From assembly GCF_900168015.1 (NCBI RefSeq), contig NZ_FUYR01000001.1:742943-806942 (forward strand): a DNA stretch of 64,000 bases, read 5' to 3'. The notes beneath the pieces were generated by a model. That model ran no database searches, had not been told where the DNA came from, and saw only the letters and a program-made list of their open reading frames with translations. Below are positions 7,321-15,891 of the stretch, in pieces (position 1 is the first letter of the stretch; every line of letters begins with the position of its first letter). Origin of the DNA: Daejeonella lutea (GTDB lineage: Bacteria > Bacteroidota > Bacteroidia > Sphingobacteriales > Sphingobacteriaceae). The translations under genes and the position numbers were made by a program.

Positions 7321-8517
7321 TTACTTCTCCTCCAAAACCTTCGTTACCAAAGCCGCAGCTTCTTTCAACAAAATAGCAGAGTATACTTTCAGTCCTGATT
7401 CGTCTATTAGTTTTTTAGCTTCTACAGCATTGGTTCCCTGCAAGCGCACGATGATTGGCACCGGAATATTTCCGATCTCTTTGTAAGCATCGATGACACC
7501 TTGTGCAACACGGTCGCAGCGAACAATACCGCCAAAAATGTTAATCAGGATAGCTTTTACGTTTGGATCAGAAAGGATGATATTGAAACCAGCTTTCACC
7601 GTTTCAGCATTTGCAGTTCCGCCCACATCCAGAAAGTTTGCCGGCTCACCGCCTGCAAGCTTGATGATATCCATAGTTGCCATGGCAAGACCGGCACCGT
7701 TAACCATACAGCCCACATTTCCATCAAGCTTTACATAGTTCAGGTTTGATTTGCTGGCTTCAACTTCTGTTGGATCCTCTTCGCTGGTATCGCGCATTGC
7801 TTCGTAATCCTTGTGACGGAATAAGGCGTTATCATCCAGGTTTACTTTCGCATCAACAGCAAGGATCTTGTTGTCTGAAGTCTTCAGAACCGGGTTGATC
7901 TCAAACATGGATGAATCCGTTTCGTCGTATGCACGGTATAATGCAGCGATAAACTTGGTCATATCCTTGAATGCATCGCCGCTAAGTCCGAGGTTGAATG
8001 CAATCTTACGAGCCTGGAAGCCCTGGAGGCCAACCTTAGGATCTACTTCTTCTTTAAATATAAGGTGCGGAGTGTGCTCTGCTACTTCTTCGATATCCAT
8101 ACCGCCTTCGGTAGAATACATCACGATGTTACGACCTTTGGCACGATCAAGAAGGACACTAACATAAAACTCCTTTGTTTCACTTTCTCCAGGGTAATAC
8201 ACATCCTGTGCAATCAAAACTTTACTAACCAGCTTGCCTTCCGGACCGGTCTGAGGGGTGATCAGCTGCATGCCGATGATCTGGCCCGCTTTTTCTTTCA
8301 CCTCATCAAGATTCTTTGCGAGCTTAACGCCGCCGCCTTTACCGCGACCACCCGCATGGATCTGTGCTTTTACTACAACCCAGTCTGAATTGTATTCTGT
8401 TTTCAGCTTTTTAGCTGCCTCAACAGCCTCTTCAGCAGTTGATGCAACGATGCCTTCCTGAACTCTGACACCGAAGCTCTTTAATATTGCTTTACCCTGA
8501 TATTCGTGAATGTTCAT
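7321..8517 (-). CDS. sucC: Succinate-CoA ligase (ADP-forming) subunit beta
   Basis: A 398-residue protein of the expected length. It starts [17 protein letters not shown], has the ATP-grasp nucleotide-binding segment ([20 protein letters not shown]), an acidic metal-binding ending FEINPVLKT, and the CoA-ligase domain with [20 protein letters not shown] and [14 protein letters not shown]. With SucD it makes succinate and ATP (or GTP) from succinyl-CoA in the TCA cycle, in the cytoplasm. sucD is not adjacent, which is common in Bacteroidota. A strong terminator follows. Confidence 0.97.
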   Translation of the reverse strand: MNIHEYQGKAILKSFGVRVQEGIVASTAEEAVEAAKKLKTEYNSDWVVVKAQIHAGGRGKGGGVKLAKNLDEVKEKAGQIIGMQLITPQTGPEGKLVSKVLIAQDVYYPGESETKEFYVSVLLDRAKGRNIVMYSTEGGMDIEEVAEHTPHLIFKEEVDPKVGLQGFQARKIAFNLGLSGDAFKDMTKFIAALYRAYDETDSSMFEINPVLKTSDNKILAVDAKVNLDDNALFRHKDYEAMRDTSEEDPTEVEASKSNLNYVKLDGNVGCMVNGAGLAMATMDIIKLAGGEPANFLDVGGTANAETVKAGFNIILSDPNVKAILINIFGGIVRCDRVAQGVIDAYKEIGNIPVPIIVRLQGTNAVEAKKLIDESGLKVYSAILLKEAAALVTKVLEEK

Positions 8518-8666
8518 GTACTTATTATTTGAAGTAAAACTACGTTTTTATGTGGAAACCTGAAAATTCAGGTTAAGCAATTCTTAAAAAATCACTGTTT
8601 TTGTTGCAGTCTGCAAACAGTATTGTAAACAATTTGCACCTTTGCAATTCCAATCTGACCTTATAT

Positions 8667-9320
8667 ATGCTTCAGGCAACAGGAATTCATAAATCATACG
8701 GAAAACTTCATATCCTTAAGGGCGTTGACCTCGAAGTACAAAAAGGCGAAATCATCACGATTGTAGGAGCTTCCGGAGCAGGAAAAAGTACTCTGCTTCA
8801 TATTATCGGTACGCTTGATCGCCAGGATCAGGGTACGGTGCGCCTGAATAACATAGATATCGCAACGCTTTCACCAAAAAAACTCAGCGCTTTCCGTAAC
8901 GAACATATTGGCTTTATCTTCCAGTTTCACCACCTGCTGCCCGAGTTCACCGCCCTCGAAAATATTGCTATTCCTGCTTATATAGCTAATAAGGGTAAAA
9001 AGCAGACCGAAGAAAGGGCAAGGGAGCTGCTGGATCTGCTGGGTTTGAAAGACCGTGCTAATCATAAACCGAATGAATTGTCGGGAGGGGAGCAGCAAAG
9101 AGTTTCGGTAGCACGAGCAATGATCAATAGTCCATCCATTATTCTGGCTGATGAACCATCAGGGAACCTGGATTCGAATAATGCCGAGAGCCTGCATCAG
9201 CTGTTTGCCGATCTTCGGGATCGCTTGCAGCAGACGTTTGTGATCGTTACCCATAACGAGAACCTGGCGAACATGGCGGATCGCAAGATCATTATGAAAG
9301 ACGGACAAATAATCATGTAG
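8667..9320 (+). CDS. ABC transporter ATP-binding protein, LolD-like
   Basis: A 217-residue ATPase from the ATG at 8667; an upstream in-frame ATG at 8601 would add 22 unconvincing residues. Walker A is GASGAGKST (residues 34-42), the signature is LSGGEQQR, and Walker B is IILADEP with a following SGNLD. Length and motif wording fit the LolD/MacB group, which powers lipoprotein release or efflux with FtsX-like permeases. No permease gene is adjacent, so the partner must be encoded elsewhere. It is followed after 2 bases by an unrelated gene pair, so the three may share a transcript. Confidence 0.88.
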   Translation: MLQATGIHKSYGKLHILKGVDLEVQKGEIITIVGASGAGKSTLLHIIGTLDRQDQGTVRLNNIDIATLSPKKLSAFRNEHIGFIFQFHHLLPEFTALENIAIPAYIANKGKKQTEERARELLDLLGLKDRANHKPNELSGGEQQRVSVARAMINSPSIILADEPSGNLDSNNAESLHQLFADLRDRLQQTFVIVTHNENLANMADRKIIMKDGQIIM

Positions 9321-9322
9321 CA

Positions 9323-9859
9323 ATGCCCGTATTGATAACTGCAGGCTTAAGTCCGGAATCGTACCGGCTTGAGCGGATTTTGGGAGAAGCGAGAACCGAG
9401 AAGCGAGAAACGAGAAGTGGAGAACGAGATGCTCAGCCTGTGGTATTTGCCGATGTGAGTGAGCTTCCACAGCTTCCTGGAAAGACAAGTTTGGTAATAC
9501 CGCATTATGACTCCCCAAGTTTTGTCCACGAAACCTTAAAAGCCTGTCTCGATCTTGGTATCACAAAAGTATACCCTTTAAGGATTGGAGAAATTCGTGA
9601 GCTCGCTAAAGCAAGAGACCTTTTTGATGAATACCAGATCAGGCTGATGATCCCATCCAATGAATGGCTTGATAAAAAGGCAAATAAGGTGGCTCAAAAG
9701 GCAGGCGAGATAAGTGTGCTGGACGGGGGAATGCTAGTAGCAGGAGTGGCAGTGGGCAATGATATGCAATTGAAAAATGAGACCGGCGTATTTAGCCGGG
9801 CAACCAAAGAACAAAAAACAGAGTATAGCTTATATTTAGTGAATGATGCTGGAATATAA
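9323..9859 (+). CDS. Isolated pre-ATP-grasp-like domain protein
   Basis: This 178-residue protein resembles the N-terminal Rossmann-like domain of ATP-grasp enzymes of the carbamoyl-phosphate-synthase/PylC kind: MPVLITAG at the start, VVFADVSELPQLP, then SLVIPHYDSPSFVHETLKAC, then ITKVYPLRIGEIRELAKARD and IRLMIPSNEWLDKK. The ATP-binding domain expected next is absent. The C-terminal part (SVLDGGMLVAGVAVGND) is unrecognised. Residues 21-36 (GEARTEKRETRSGERD) are encoded by a degenerate GCGAGAAACGAGAAG-type word repeat. It overlaps the HAD gene by 17 bases. Family assignment is my inference. Confidence 0.6.
   Translation: MPVLITAGLSPESYRLERILGEARTEKRETRSGERDAQPVVFADVSELPQLPGKTSLVIPHYDSPSFVHETLKACLDLGITKVYPLRIGEIRELAKARDLFDEYQIRLMIPSNEWLDKKANKVAQKAGEISVLDGGMLVAGVAVGNDMQLKNETGVFSRATKEQKTEYSLYLVNDAGI
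9382..9432. repeat. Word repeat inside a coding sequence
   Basis: Six imperfect copies of GCGAGAA(C/A)/CGAGAAG run through codons 21-36 of the gene at 9323, keeping the frame open. The words resemble the intergenic CAAGAACCAAGA families elsewhere in the window and look like an insertion into an ancestral domain. Confidence 0.65.
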
Positions 9860-10460
9860 AGACTTCGATCCGGGGAAGAAAGCATTTGTATTCGAGCTGG
9901 ATAATGTTATTTACCCCGAGAAAGACTATTTACTACAGGTTTATTACCTTTTTTCAAACTTTATCGAGTTTACAGAAGGCGTGCCCTCTTCTGCAGAACT
10001 CACGTCTTTTTTTAAAACGGCCTATGAGCATCATGGTGCAGTTGAAATTTTTGATAAGGCAAAAGAGGCCTTTAATATCGATGAGAAATACAGGCTCAAC
10101 TTTGACAGACTGCACTATTCGGCCATTCTTCCTTTAAAGCTGCTAATGTACAAGGAAGTGTTGAAGCTGATGCAGGAGATTATAGTTGACCGAAAACAGC
10201 TGTTTTTAATCACCAATGGTAAGCCCGAAATTCAGCTCAATAAGATCCGGCAGCTGGAATGGAATGGCCTGGAAAAGTATCTTCGCGTTTTTTATGCAGA
10301 AGAAATAAAACTTAAACCCGAACCAGACGTATTAACGTATATACTCAAAGACAATAACTTAGTACGGAAAGAAGTTGTTATCATAGGAGCTACCCAAACA
10401 GATGAAGATTTTGCGGCATCATGCGGAGTAGATTATGTGAATGTGGATGACTTTCTGTAA
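9843..10460 (+). CDS. HAD-superfamily protein with degenerate active site
   Basis: A 205-residue protein of HAD (YjjG-like) build: motif I region KKAFVFELDNVIYPEKD, motif II LFLITNGKP, motif III Lys within IKLKPEPDVL, motif IV region VVIIGATQTDEDFA. Active HAD phosphatases need Asp-x-Asp in motif I with the first Asp as nucleophile; here that position is Glu18, with Asp20 kept. Motif IV lacks the usual GD-x-x-x-D. I infer loss of phosphatase activity or altered chemistry. Its start overlaps the preceding pre-ATP-grasp gene, so the two are probably translated together and may form a complex. Confidence 0.8.
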   Translation: MMLEYKDFDPGKKAFVFELDNVIYPEKDYLLQVYYLFSNFIEFTEGVPSSAELTSFFKTAYEHHGAVEIFDKAKEAFNIDEKYRLNFDRLHYSAILPLKLLMYKEVLKLMQEIIVDRKQLFLITNGKPEIQLNKIRQLEWNGLEKYLRVFYAEEIKLKPEPDVLTYILKDNNLVRKEVVIIGATQTDEDFAASCGVDYVNVDDFL

Positions 10461-10507
10461 ATTCATCTTGTAACTAGTGAAAAACCAATTATAAATTAAA
10501 ATAAACA

Positions 10508-12031
10508 ATGATAATTAAGTCAACTATTCAAAAGCTTGTAATCCTGACCTTTGGTGTTCTGATTGGCTTTTCTGCATGTAAGAAAGATCCAAAACCTACT
10601 CCAACACCCGTTACACCGCCAGTCGTAACACCACCAACCAGAGCAGAGCTCACTAAAGATTCTATATTCCTGTATGCCGCACAAACCTATTACTGGAATG
10701 AGCCATTCCCATCATATGATGCTTTTAAACCACGCAGTTATGCTAGTAACCAGGCGGTGTTAGATGCTATTATTAAATTGCCGGGAACAGGCAAGCCTGT
10801 AGATAAGTATTCCTTCCTGGATGATGGATCTGTTTCATCAGAACTAGGCGGGGTAAGCGGTGACTATGGTTTTTCTGTTTTTTATAATGGTACGACCCCA
10901 ACAAGCGACCTGCGGATCAAGTATGTTTCTCCGAACTCGCCAGCAGCCGGCAAAGGGCTTAAGCGCGGATACCGGATTACCAAGATCAACGGCAGAACTG
11001 AACTGAGTACTGGTGCAGATGCTAACGTTGCTTTTGTGAGTGATGCTGTATTTGGATCGGCCAATACGGTGAGTCTTACTGTTCAAAAGCCGAACGGAAC
11101 AACAGAAGACGTAGTAGTTAATCGCGGTACATATGCCACCACACCGATATTCCATACCTCGGTGCTAACGGCGGGCAGCAAGAAAGTAGGTTATATTGTA
11201 TTCAATAGCTTTACTACCAACTCCCGAGATGCCCTGACAGCAAAGATGGCCGAGTTTACTGCGGCCGGTGTTACCGAGCTTGTTGTCGATTTGAGGTATA
11301 ATGGAGGTGGTTCTGTTGCAACAGCCGATGTGTTTACCAATCTGATAGCACCAGCATCATTGAACGGGACCACCATGTATACTACGTTCTGGACCAAAAC
11401 GATGCAGGATGGTAAAGCTAGTATTTTATCAAATCAACCACTAACAGACGGCAATGGTAAATTACAGCCATTTACTGGCGGGGTAAATGGAGTATATGCT
11501 ACATATGCTGACATTGATTACAAGCCTGCGGCAAACAGAGAGGTTTTTGCGAAAGTTGGTTCTGCGAATATCAGCAAGGTTTATTTCTTGGTTCTTTCAG
11601 GAACAGCCTCTGCGAGTGAGCTACTTATCAATAACTTGAAACCGCATATGGATGTTAAGCTAATTGGAAGGACAACTTACGGTAAGCCAGTTGGATTCTT
11701 TGCCATCGGCATTGATAAGCTTGACCTTTATATTCCACAGTTTGAAACCAAGAATTCACAGAATGTCGGCGGTTACTACACCGGTATGACACCTGATTTC
11801 ACTGTTGCAGATGATGTGACAAAAGATTTTGGCGACAAAACCGAATCATTACTAGCAGCAGCTCTGAGCTATTCCGAAAAAGGAACATTTAGCCTGATTA
11901 AGCCGAATACGACTATCAGCAGTGTTAAACCCATGTCGGTAAAAGAAGCTGAAGTGATGACTGATAAACTTGATGGAAACAGGTTTAGAGGGATGAGTTA
12001 TGATAAGAAGTTGAAGTTGAAACAGAAGTAA
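10508..12031 (+). CDS. S41 family C-terminal-processing peptidase, lipoprotein
   Basis: A 507-residue protein. The signal peptide ends in the lipobox GFSAC (Cys near residue 24), then a Pro/Thr linker, so it is a membrane-anchored periplasmic or surface protein. A PDZ-like segment lies around residues 115-210 (IKYVSPNSPAAGKGLKRGYR) and the S41 domain from about 215. The catalytic dyad fits Tsp: Ser368 in GTASASE and Lys393 in TYGKPVG, the same 25-residue spacing as Ser430/Lys455 of E. coli Tsp. The substrate is unknown. It is followed by a long inverted repeat and then a terminator. Confidence 0.9.
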   Translation: MIIKSTIQKLVILTFGVLIGFSACKKDPKPTPTPVTPPVVTPPTRAELTKDSIFLYAAQTYYWNEPFPSYDAFKPRSYASNQAVLDAIIKLPGTGKPVDKYSFLDDGSVSSELGGVSGDYGFSVFYNGTTPTSDLRIKYVSPNSPAAGKGLKRGYRITKINGRTELSTGADANVAFVSDAVFGSANTVSLTVQKPNGTTEDVVVNRGTYATTPIFHTSVLTAGSKKVGYIVFNSFTTNSRDALTAKMAEFTAAGVTELVVDLRYNGGGSVATADVFTNLIAPASLNGTTMYTTFWTKTMQDGKASILSNQPLTDGNGKLQPFTGGVNGVYATYADIDYKPAANREVFAKVGSANISKVYFLVLSGTASASELLINNLKPHMDVKLIGRTTYGKPVGFFAIGIDKLDLYIPQFETKNSQNVGGYYTGMTPDFTVADDVTKDFGDKTESLLAAALSYSEKGTFSLIKPNTTISSVKPMSVKEAEVMTDKLDGNRFRGMSYDKKLKLKQK

Positions 12032-12035
12032 GTAG

Positions 12036-12113
12036 TACGTTGTACGTTTTACGTTATACGTCTGGGTGGATAAGCGAGCGTTTAGTTACGTACAACGTAA
12101 AACGTACAACATA
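12036..12113. repeat. 26-bp inverted repeat, ACGTTGTACGTTTTACGT family
   Basis: The left arm (12036-12061) and the reverse complement of the right arm (12088-12113) agree at 24 of 26 positions around a 26-base loop. Each arm is itself built of TACGTTGTACG and TTTTACGT words. In RNA this would be a very long stem just past the S41 peptidase stop codon. Confidence 0.9.
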
Positions 12114-12138
12114 TAACTTTCCTCATCGCACTGTAAAT

Positions 12139-12174
12139 AAATACCCCATTATTCAATTAAGGGGTATTTTTTTT
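12139..12174 (+). terminator. Terminator after S41 peptidase gene
   Basis: AATACCCC and GGGGTATT pair around a 12-base loop and are followed by a run of eight T. It is the first good terminator after the peptidase gene and lies about 70 bases before the peroxiredoxin gene. Confidence 0.9.
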
Positions 12175-12244
12175 GAATTGCTAACGAATATCCACTAAAT
12201 TAGTAGTCTATTATATTTTTGATAGGGAATTAAATCAAGGTATT

Positions 12245-12880
12245 ATGAGTTTAAGACTAGGCGATATTGCGCCAAACTTTAAGGCTAAATCATCTCAGGG
12301 TGAGATCGATTTTTACGAATATTTAGGAGATAGCTGGGCGGTATTGTTTTCGCATCCGGCAGATTATACTCCGGTGTGTACTACGGAATTAGGGAAAACG
12401 GCATCTCTTAAAGACGAATTCGAGAAACGTAACGTAAAAGTAATTGCATTAAGCGTTGACAACGAAGAATCTCATAAAGGCTGGATCAAGGATATTAACG
12501 AGACACAAGATGTTGAGGTGACTTTTCCAATACTTGCTGATGAGAACAGAGAAGTGGCTGAACTATATGGGATGATTCACCCAAATGCATCTGAGACATT
12601 TACCGTAAGGTCATTGTTCATTATCGGACCTGACAAGAAGATTAAACTGATGATCACCTATCCGGCTTCTACGGGAAGGAATTTTCAGGAAATTTTGCGC
12701 GTAATTGATTCTTTGCAGCTTACAGCAAATTATAGCGTTGCAACTCCGGCTGACTGGAAGGAAGGTGAGGATGTGGTTATTGTTCCTGCGATTAAGACCG
12801 AAGATATTCCGGCTAAGTTCCCGAAGGGTTATACAGCGATTAAGCCGTATTTGAGAATGACTCCCCAACCGAATAAATAG
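12245..12880 (+). CDS. 1-Cys peroxiredoxin, Prx6 type
   Basis: A 211-residue peroxiredoxin with the peroxidatic Cys45 in the PVCTTE motif and preceding FSHPADYTP. It has no other cysteine, so it is 1-Cys and needs an external reductant. The C-terminal extension with IPAKFPKGYTAIKPYLRMTPQP is diagnostic of the Prx6 group. It reduces hydrogen peroxide and organic hydroperoxides in the cytoplasm. It stands as a single transcription unit after a strong terminator. Confidence 0.93.
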   Translation: MSLRLGDIAPNFKAKSSQGEIDFYEYLGDSWAVLFSHPADYTPVCTTELGKTASLKDEFEKRNVKVIALSVDNEESHKGWIKDINETQDVEVTFPILADENREVAELYGMIHPNASETFTVRSLFIIGPDKKIKLMITYPASTGRNFQEILRVIDSLQLTANYSVATPADWKEGEDVVIVPAIKTEDIPAKFPKGYTAIKPYLRMTPQPNK

Positions 12881-12900
12881 TTGGAGGAAGGATCGAGAGT

Positions 12901-13062
12901 CAAGAATCAAGTATCAAGTATCAAGTATCAAGAACCAAGAATCAACCTGCCTGTCGGCAGGCAGGGATTTCCACAAAGCGTAGGGGACGCAGAAAAATGT
13001 GATAGCTTCTGGTTTACGCCGATTCCAGCGAAAGCCTGCCTACCGCAGGCAGGCTGGAACCT
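12901..13062. repeat. CAAGTATCAAG word array plus palindromes
   Basis: 12901-12945 is an array of CAAGTATCAAG/CAAGAACCAAG words. It is joined to a palindrome CCTGCCTGTCGGCAGGCAGG at about 12946-12965. At 13021-13062 lies a REP-like element starting GATTCCAGCGAAAGCCTGCC with CCTGCC/GGCAGG and CCAGC/GCTGG arms nested inside each other. No gene lies between the peroxiredoxin and cold-shock genes (about 320 bases). Confidence 0.8.
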
Positions 13063-13117
13063 CCTCTGTTGTGCAAAGGGGATTAGAATTTAGAAACGCC
13101 AGGGAATAAATAATTTC

Positions 13118-13147
13118 TTTTGGATGACGAGAGATTCTTTATATTTA
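13118..13147 (+). promoter_or_regulatory. Bacteroidota-type promoter for csp
   Basis: TTTG at 13118-13121, an 18-base spacer, then TATATTTA at 13140-13147, close to the TTTG-N19-TAnnTTTG consensus. Transcription would start near 13154, giving a leader of about 50 bases with a hairpin. Confidence 0.5.
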
Positions 13148-13158
13148 TATTAGTTAAT

Positions 13159-13195
13159 AGCTCTGTGTTTAAGTACATAGAGCTTTTATTTTTTT
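13159..13195 (+). promoter_or_regulatory. Leader hairpin with T-run upstream of csp
   Basis: AGCTCTGTG (13159-13167) pairs with CATAGAGCT (13176-13184) with one G-T pair and an 8-base loop, then TTTTATTTTTTTATT. It ends 18 bases before the cold-shock ATG. It looks like an intrinsic terminator placed in a 5' leader, so it could act as an attenuator or as a temperature-sensitive structure. Confidence 0.6.
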
Positions 13196-13202
13196 ATTTA
13201 TT

Positions 13203-13403
13203 ATGGCAACAGGAAAAGTAAAATGGTTCAATACTCAGAAGGGGTATGGATTTATCGTAAATGATGATGATAGCAAGGAGATTTTCGTTCATTTCAAAGA
13301 TGTTGAGGGCGGGGCAAATGCTATCAGGGAGAACGACAATGTAGAATTTAATATAGAAGAGGGGCGGAAGGGACTGCAGGCGACGAATGTCAAGAAAGCA
13401 TAA
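13203..13403 (+). CDS. Cold-shock domain protein (CspA family)
   Basis: A 66-residue single cold-shock domain of standard length, starting [18 protein letters not shown] (RNP1) with EIFVHFKDV (RNP2). These proteins bind single-stranded RNA and DNA and melt mRNA structure. The second motif has FVHFKDV where FVHFSAI or similar is commoner; otherwise it is typical. It has its own promoter and a hairpin leader. A second csp lies at 61322. Confidence 0.93.
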   Translation: MATGKVKWFNTQKGYGFIVNDDDSKEIFVHFKDVEGGANAIRENDNVEFNIEEGRKGLQATNVKKA

Positions 13404-13431
13404 AGAAAGAGCCAGCCTACCTATTAAGACA

Positions 13432-14613
13432 CTAAGCTATTCGGTTGCAATGGATCACCAAAAGTTCGTTTTTAGGGCCGGTGCAGAATAAAAGGTAATC
13501 ATTACCGCCATCGCTGATCCGGAGCTTTTTCCGGACTTTCTCAGCATCTTGCGGGAAGTTACGGCAGATGATGTTTGCTTTTTTTAGGGAATTCTTTTTG
13601 ATAAAATCTCCGTATTCCCTTGTGCTGATCACAGTAAATGTTCTTCCGGGAAAGCTTTTGCTGAGCAAGTCCGAGGTGTAGAGGTGCGTATGCTGATGAA
13701 GTTTGTCAACTTTGAATTCCCTTGTTATCAGCTTAAAGCATCCGGCTTTTAACAGGGCCACATCCGGCTCGTAAAGAAAAGCCCGGGGAGCTGAATAGTG
13801 TCCCAATAAAAAAGCTTTCTCCTCGGATGCCCGAAATGTAAATTCCTGGACTGCTTCTTTGTTTAGTAGAGCACAGGTGATTGGCGGATCAGTTTCGTTT
13901 GATCCTTTGTCGATAACATAAACTACTTCCTTGCAATCGTTCCTTACACTCAGTACATGAACTTCAGATACGCTGCCCAGCTCTTTTATAGTCAATGATA
14001 TGTCGAGGAGGGGTGCAGTCTTTATGATGATCCGTTGAGATTTGTCTGACAGTGGGTTCATTTCTGTCACTACATCTGGCTCACAGTCTTTTAACATGAA
14101 CACTTTACGGGAACTCACCCTTCTGGACGGGTCGATATAAACCGTGTCAAAGGGGTTTGAAGATTCTTTCAGGTAATCAATGCCGTTAGAGTGGATATGT
14201 TCGATATTAAAGCCCAGCACATGGGAGTTATGGTTCGAGATAGCCGATAATTCCTCATTAAGTTCGCAATGAATAGTATGATTTACCTTAGTGGACATAA
14301 ATCCTGCATCCACTCCAAAGCCACCGGTCAGGTCAATTAAACTCTCACCTTTAACCAGCCTAGCCTTATATTTTGCAGTTTCTTCTGAGGAGCATTGCTC
14401 GAGCGCCAGTTTGTCGGGGTAATATATTCCCGGAGTGTTATGCCATAAGCGCAATTTCACCTCACAGCGCTTCCTTCCGTCGATCTGCTGGGCGAGCTCT
14501 TTTGAGTTGACGTCGGGGAAGGGACTTTTCGCCAGACTGACAGCAGCGACATCTGCACGAGCATTTTCATGTATAAACTCCTGAACTGGTGGGTTTAATA
14601 TCGCCTTGTTCAA
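13432..14613 (-). CDS. Class I SAM-dependent methyltransferase, THUMP-like
   Basis: A 393-residue protein. Motif I is SLIDLTGGFGVDAGFMS (about residues 91-107), followed by an acidic post-I region IHCELNEELS and a motif IV-like TVYIDPSRRV. The C-terminal part matches the THUMP_like extension found with these enzymes in Bacteroidota. RNA is the probable substrate, but the site is unknown. The start is a TTG at 14613, four bases after the lysC stop; no internal ATG would keep motif I. It is very probably cotranscribed with lysC. Confidence 0.82.
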   Translation of the reverse strand: MNKAILNPPVQEFIHENARADVAAVSLAKSPFPDVNSKELAQQIDGRKRCEVKLRLWHNTPGIYYPDKLALEQCSSEETAKYKARLVKGESLIDLTGGFGVDAGFMSTKVNHTIHCELNEELSAISNHNSHVLGFNIEHIHSNGIDYLKESSNPFDTVYIDPSRRVSSRKVFMLKDCEPDVVTEMNPLSDKSQRIIIKTAPLLDISLTIKELGSVSEVHVLSVRNDCKEVVYVIDKGSNETDPPITCALLNKEAVQEFTFRASEEKAFLLGHYSAPRAFLYEPDVALLKAGCFKLITREFKVDKLHQHTHLYTSDLLSKSFPGRTFTVISTREYGDFIKKNSLKKANIICRNFPQDAEKVRKKLRISDGGNDYLLFCTGPKNELLVIHCNRIA

Positions 14614-14617
14614 TCTC

Positions 14618-15874
14618 TTACTTTAATACAAACTGGGCAGTATTCCTGCTTGTTTGTTCCAGCAAAACCGACCTGTTAGACGTGAGTTTGTCAATATCAG
14701 CCCGGGTGTAGTGGCGGATAGTTATCAGATCCAGGCCAGTGTTATACCTGATCTTATAATCTGAAAGCTTTTTGATCAGCCGTTCCAGTCGAGCTTCATT
14801 GAAGTCGCAGCAAAGTGAAAGGCTCAGAGCTGAGACCTGCATCATGTTAATCTTTATGTTGATCGCTGAAAGCGAACTGAATATTGTGCCTAAACTTGCT
14901 TCATCAATAAAGGACAGGTCGGACGTACGGATGGACACGAGAACTTGTTCTTTCTTTACGATTATGGCAGGAAGTTCCTTGTCGAAGTCTGGCTGACCGT
15001 CAATGCAGGTACCACTGTCCTGCGGTTGCATAAAGGGTTTGACGAACAGTGGAATCCCGGCATTTTGCAGCGGCTTTATTGTTTTGGGATGGATGACGGT
15101 TGCCCCATAATAAGCCATTTCAAGCGCTTCGACATATGGAATATGGCTGTAGACCCGGCTATTTTCAAATAATTTCGGATCCGCATTCAGTACGCCGGGA
15201 ACATCTTTCCAGATGGTGACTGACTCCGCGCCGAGACAGGAAGCAAAGATTGCAGCAGAATAGTCGGAACCCTCACGACCGAGGGTAGTAGTGAAGTTCT
15301 CGGATGTTCCTCCGATAAAACCCTGGGTGATTATAAATTGATCTTGAAGTGTATCCGTAAGTCCTTTGATAGCTGAACGCGATTTGTCGAGATCAATTTT
15401 GCCCTCACGGTAGGTATTGTTGGTATGAATCATTCCACGGGCATCTACCCAACGGGTTTTTAACCCGATAGAATCGAGGTATGCCCCAACAATCCGGCTG
15501 GATACCAGCTCGCCAATAGATACTATTTGATCATAGTTAAAGTCATACTCCGGGTGCGGTTCTTCTTCCAGGATCCAGTCTATCTCGATAAATGCGTTTG
15601 CAACATCATTAAATACAGAATGGTTTTTATCCTCGAACAGATCATTCATAATCTGCTCATGATATTGCTTAATTTCATCGAACACCTGGTGTACATCCTC
15701 GTTTTGCGCAACATAGGATTTTGTCAGCTTTTCAAGAGCGTTGGTCGTTTTACCCATTGCCGAAACGACAATCAGGATTTTATCCGACTTATGTAATTCC
15801 AGGATATTCGCTAATGTTTTTACCCCTTCCGCATCCTTGACAGATGCCCCACCAAATTTAAAGATCTTAATCAC
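14618..15874 (-). CDS. lysC: Aspartate kinase, monofunctional
   Basis: 418 residues, GTG start. It begins MIKIFKFGGASVKDAEGV, with the kinase motif KFGGASV and ILIVVSAMGKTTN; middle motifs are FITQGFIGGT and TTLGREGSDYSA (aspartate/ATP site), followed by SVTIWKDVPGVLNADPK. The last 120 residues hold two ACT domains (VLVSIRTSDLSFIDE and following) that bind feedback effectors. It phosphorylates aspartate, the first step to lysine, threonine and methionine. The downstream methyltransferase gene follows by four bases and a GNAT gene lies 17 bases upstream, so this is a minus-strand operon. Confidence 0.95.
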   Translation of the reverse strand: MIKIFKFGGASVKDAEGVKTLANILELHKSDKILIVVSAMGKTTNALEKLTKSYVAQNEDVHQVFDEIKQYHEQIMNDLFEDKNHSVFNDVANAFIEIDWILEEEPHPEYDFNYDQIVSIGELVSSRIVGAYLDSIGLKTRWVDARGMIHTNNTYREGKIDLDKSRSAIKGLTDTLQDQFIITQGFIGGTSENFTTTLGREGSDYSAAIFASCLGAESVTIWKDVPGVLNADPKLFENSRVYSHIPYVEALEMAYYGATVIHPKTIKPLQNAGIPLFVKPFMQPQDSGTCIDGQPDFDKELPAIIVKKEQVLVSIRTSDLSFIDEASLGTIFSSLSAINIKINMMQVSALSLSLCCDFNEARLERLIKKLSDYKIRYNTGLDLITIRHYTRADIDKLTSNRSVLLEQTSRNTAQFVLK

Positions 15875-15891
15875 CTGCCAGTCTGGTTAAA

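Noticed and set aside
8601-8666. Upstream start for the LolD-like protein
   Set aside because: The extra 22 residues are not conserved in type, and the ATG at 8667 gives the standard [12 protein letters not shown] beginning.
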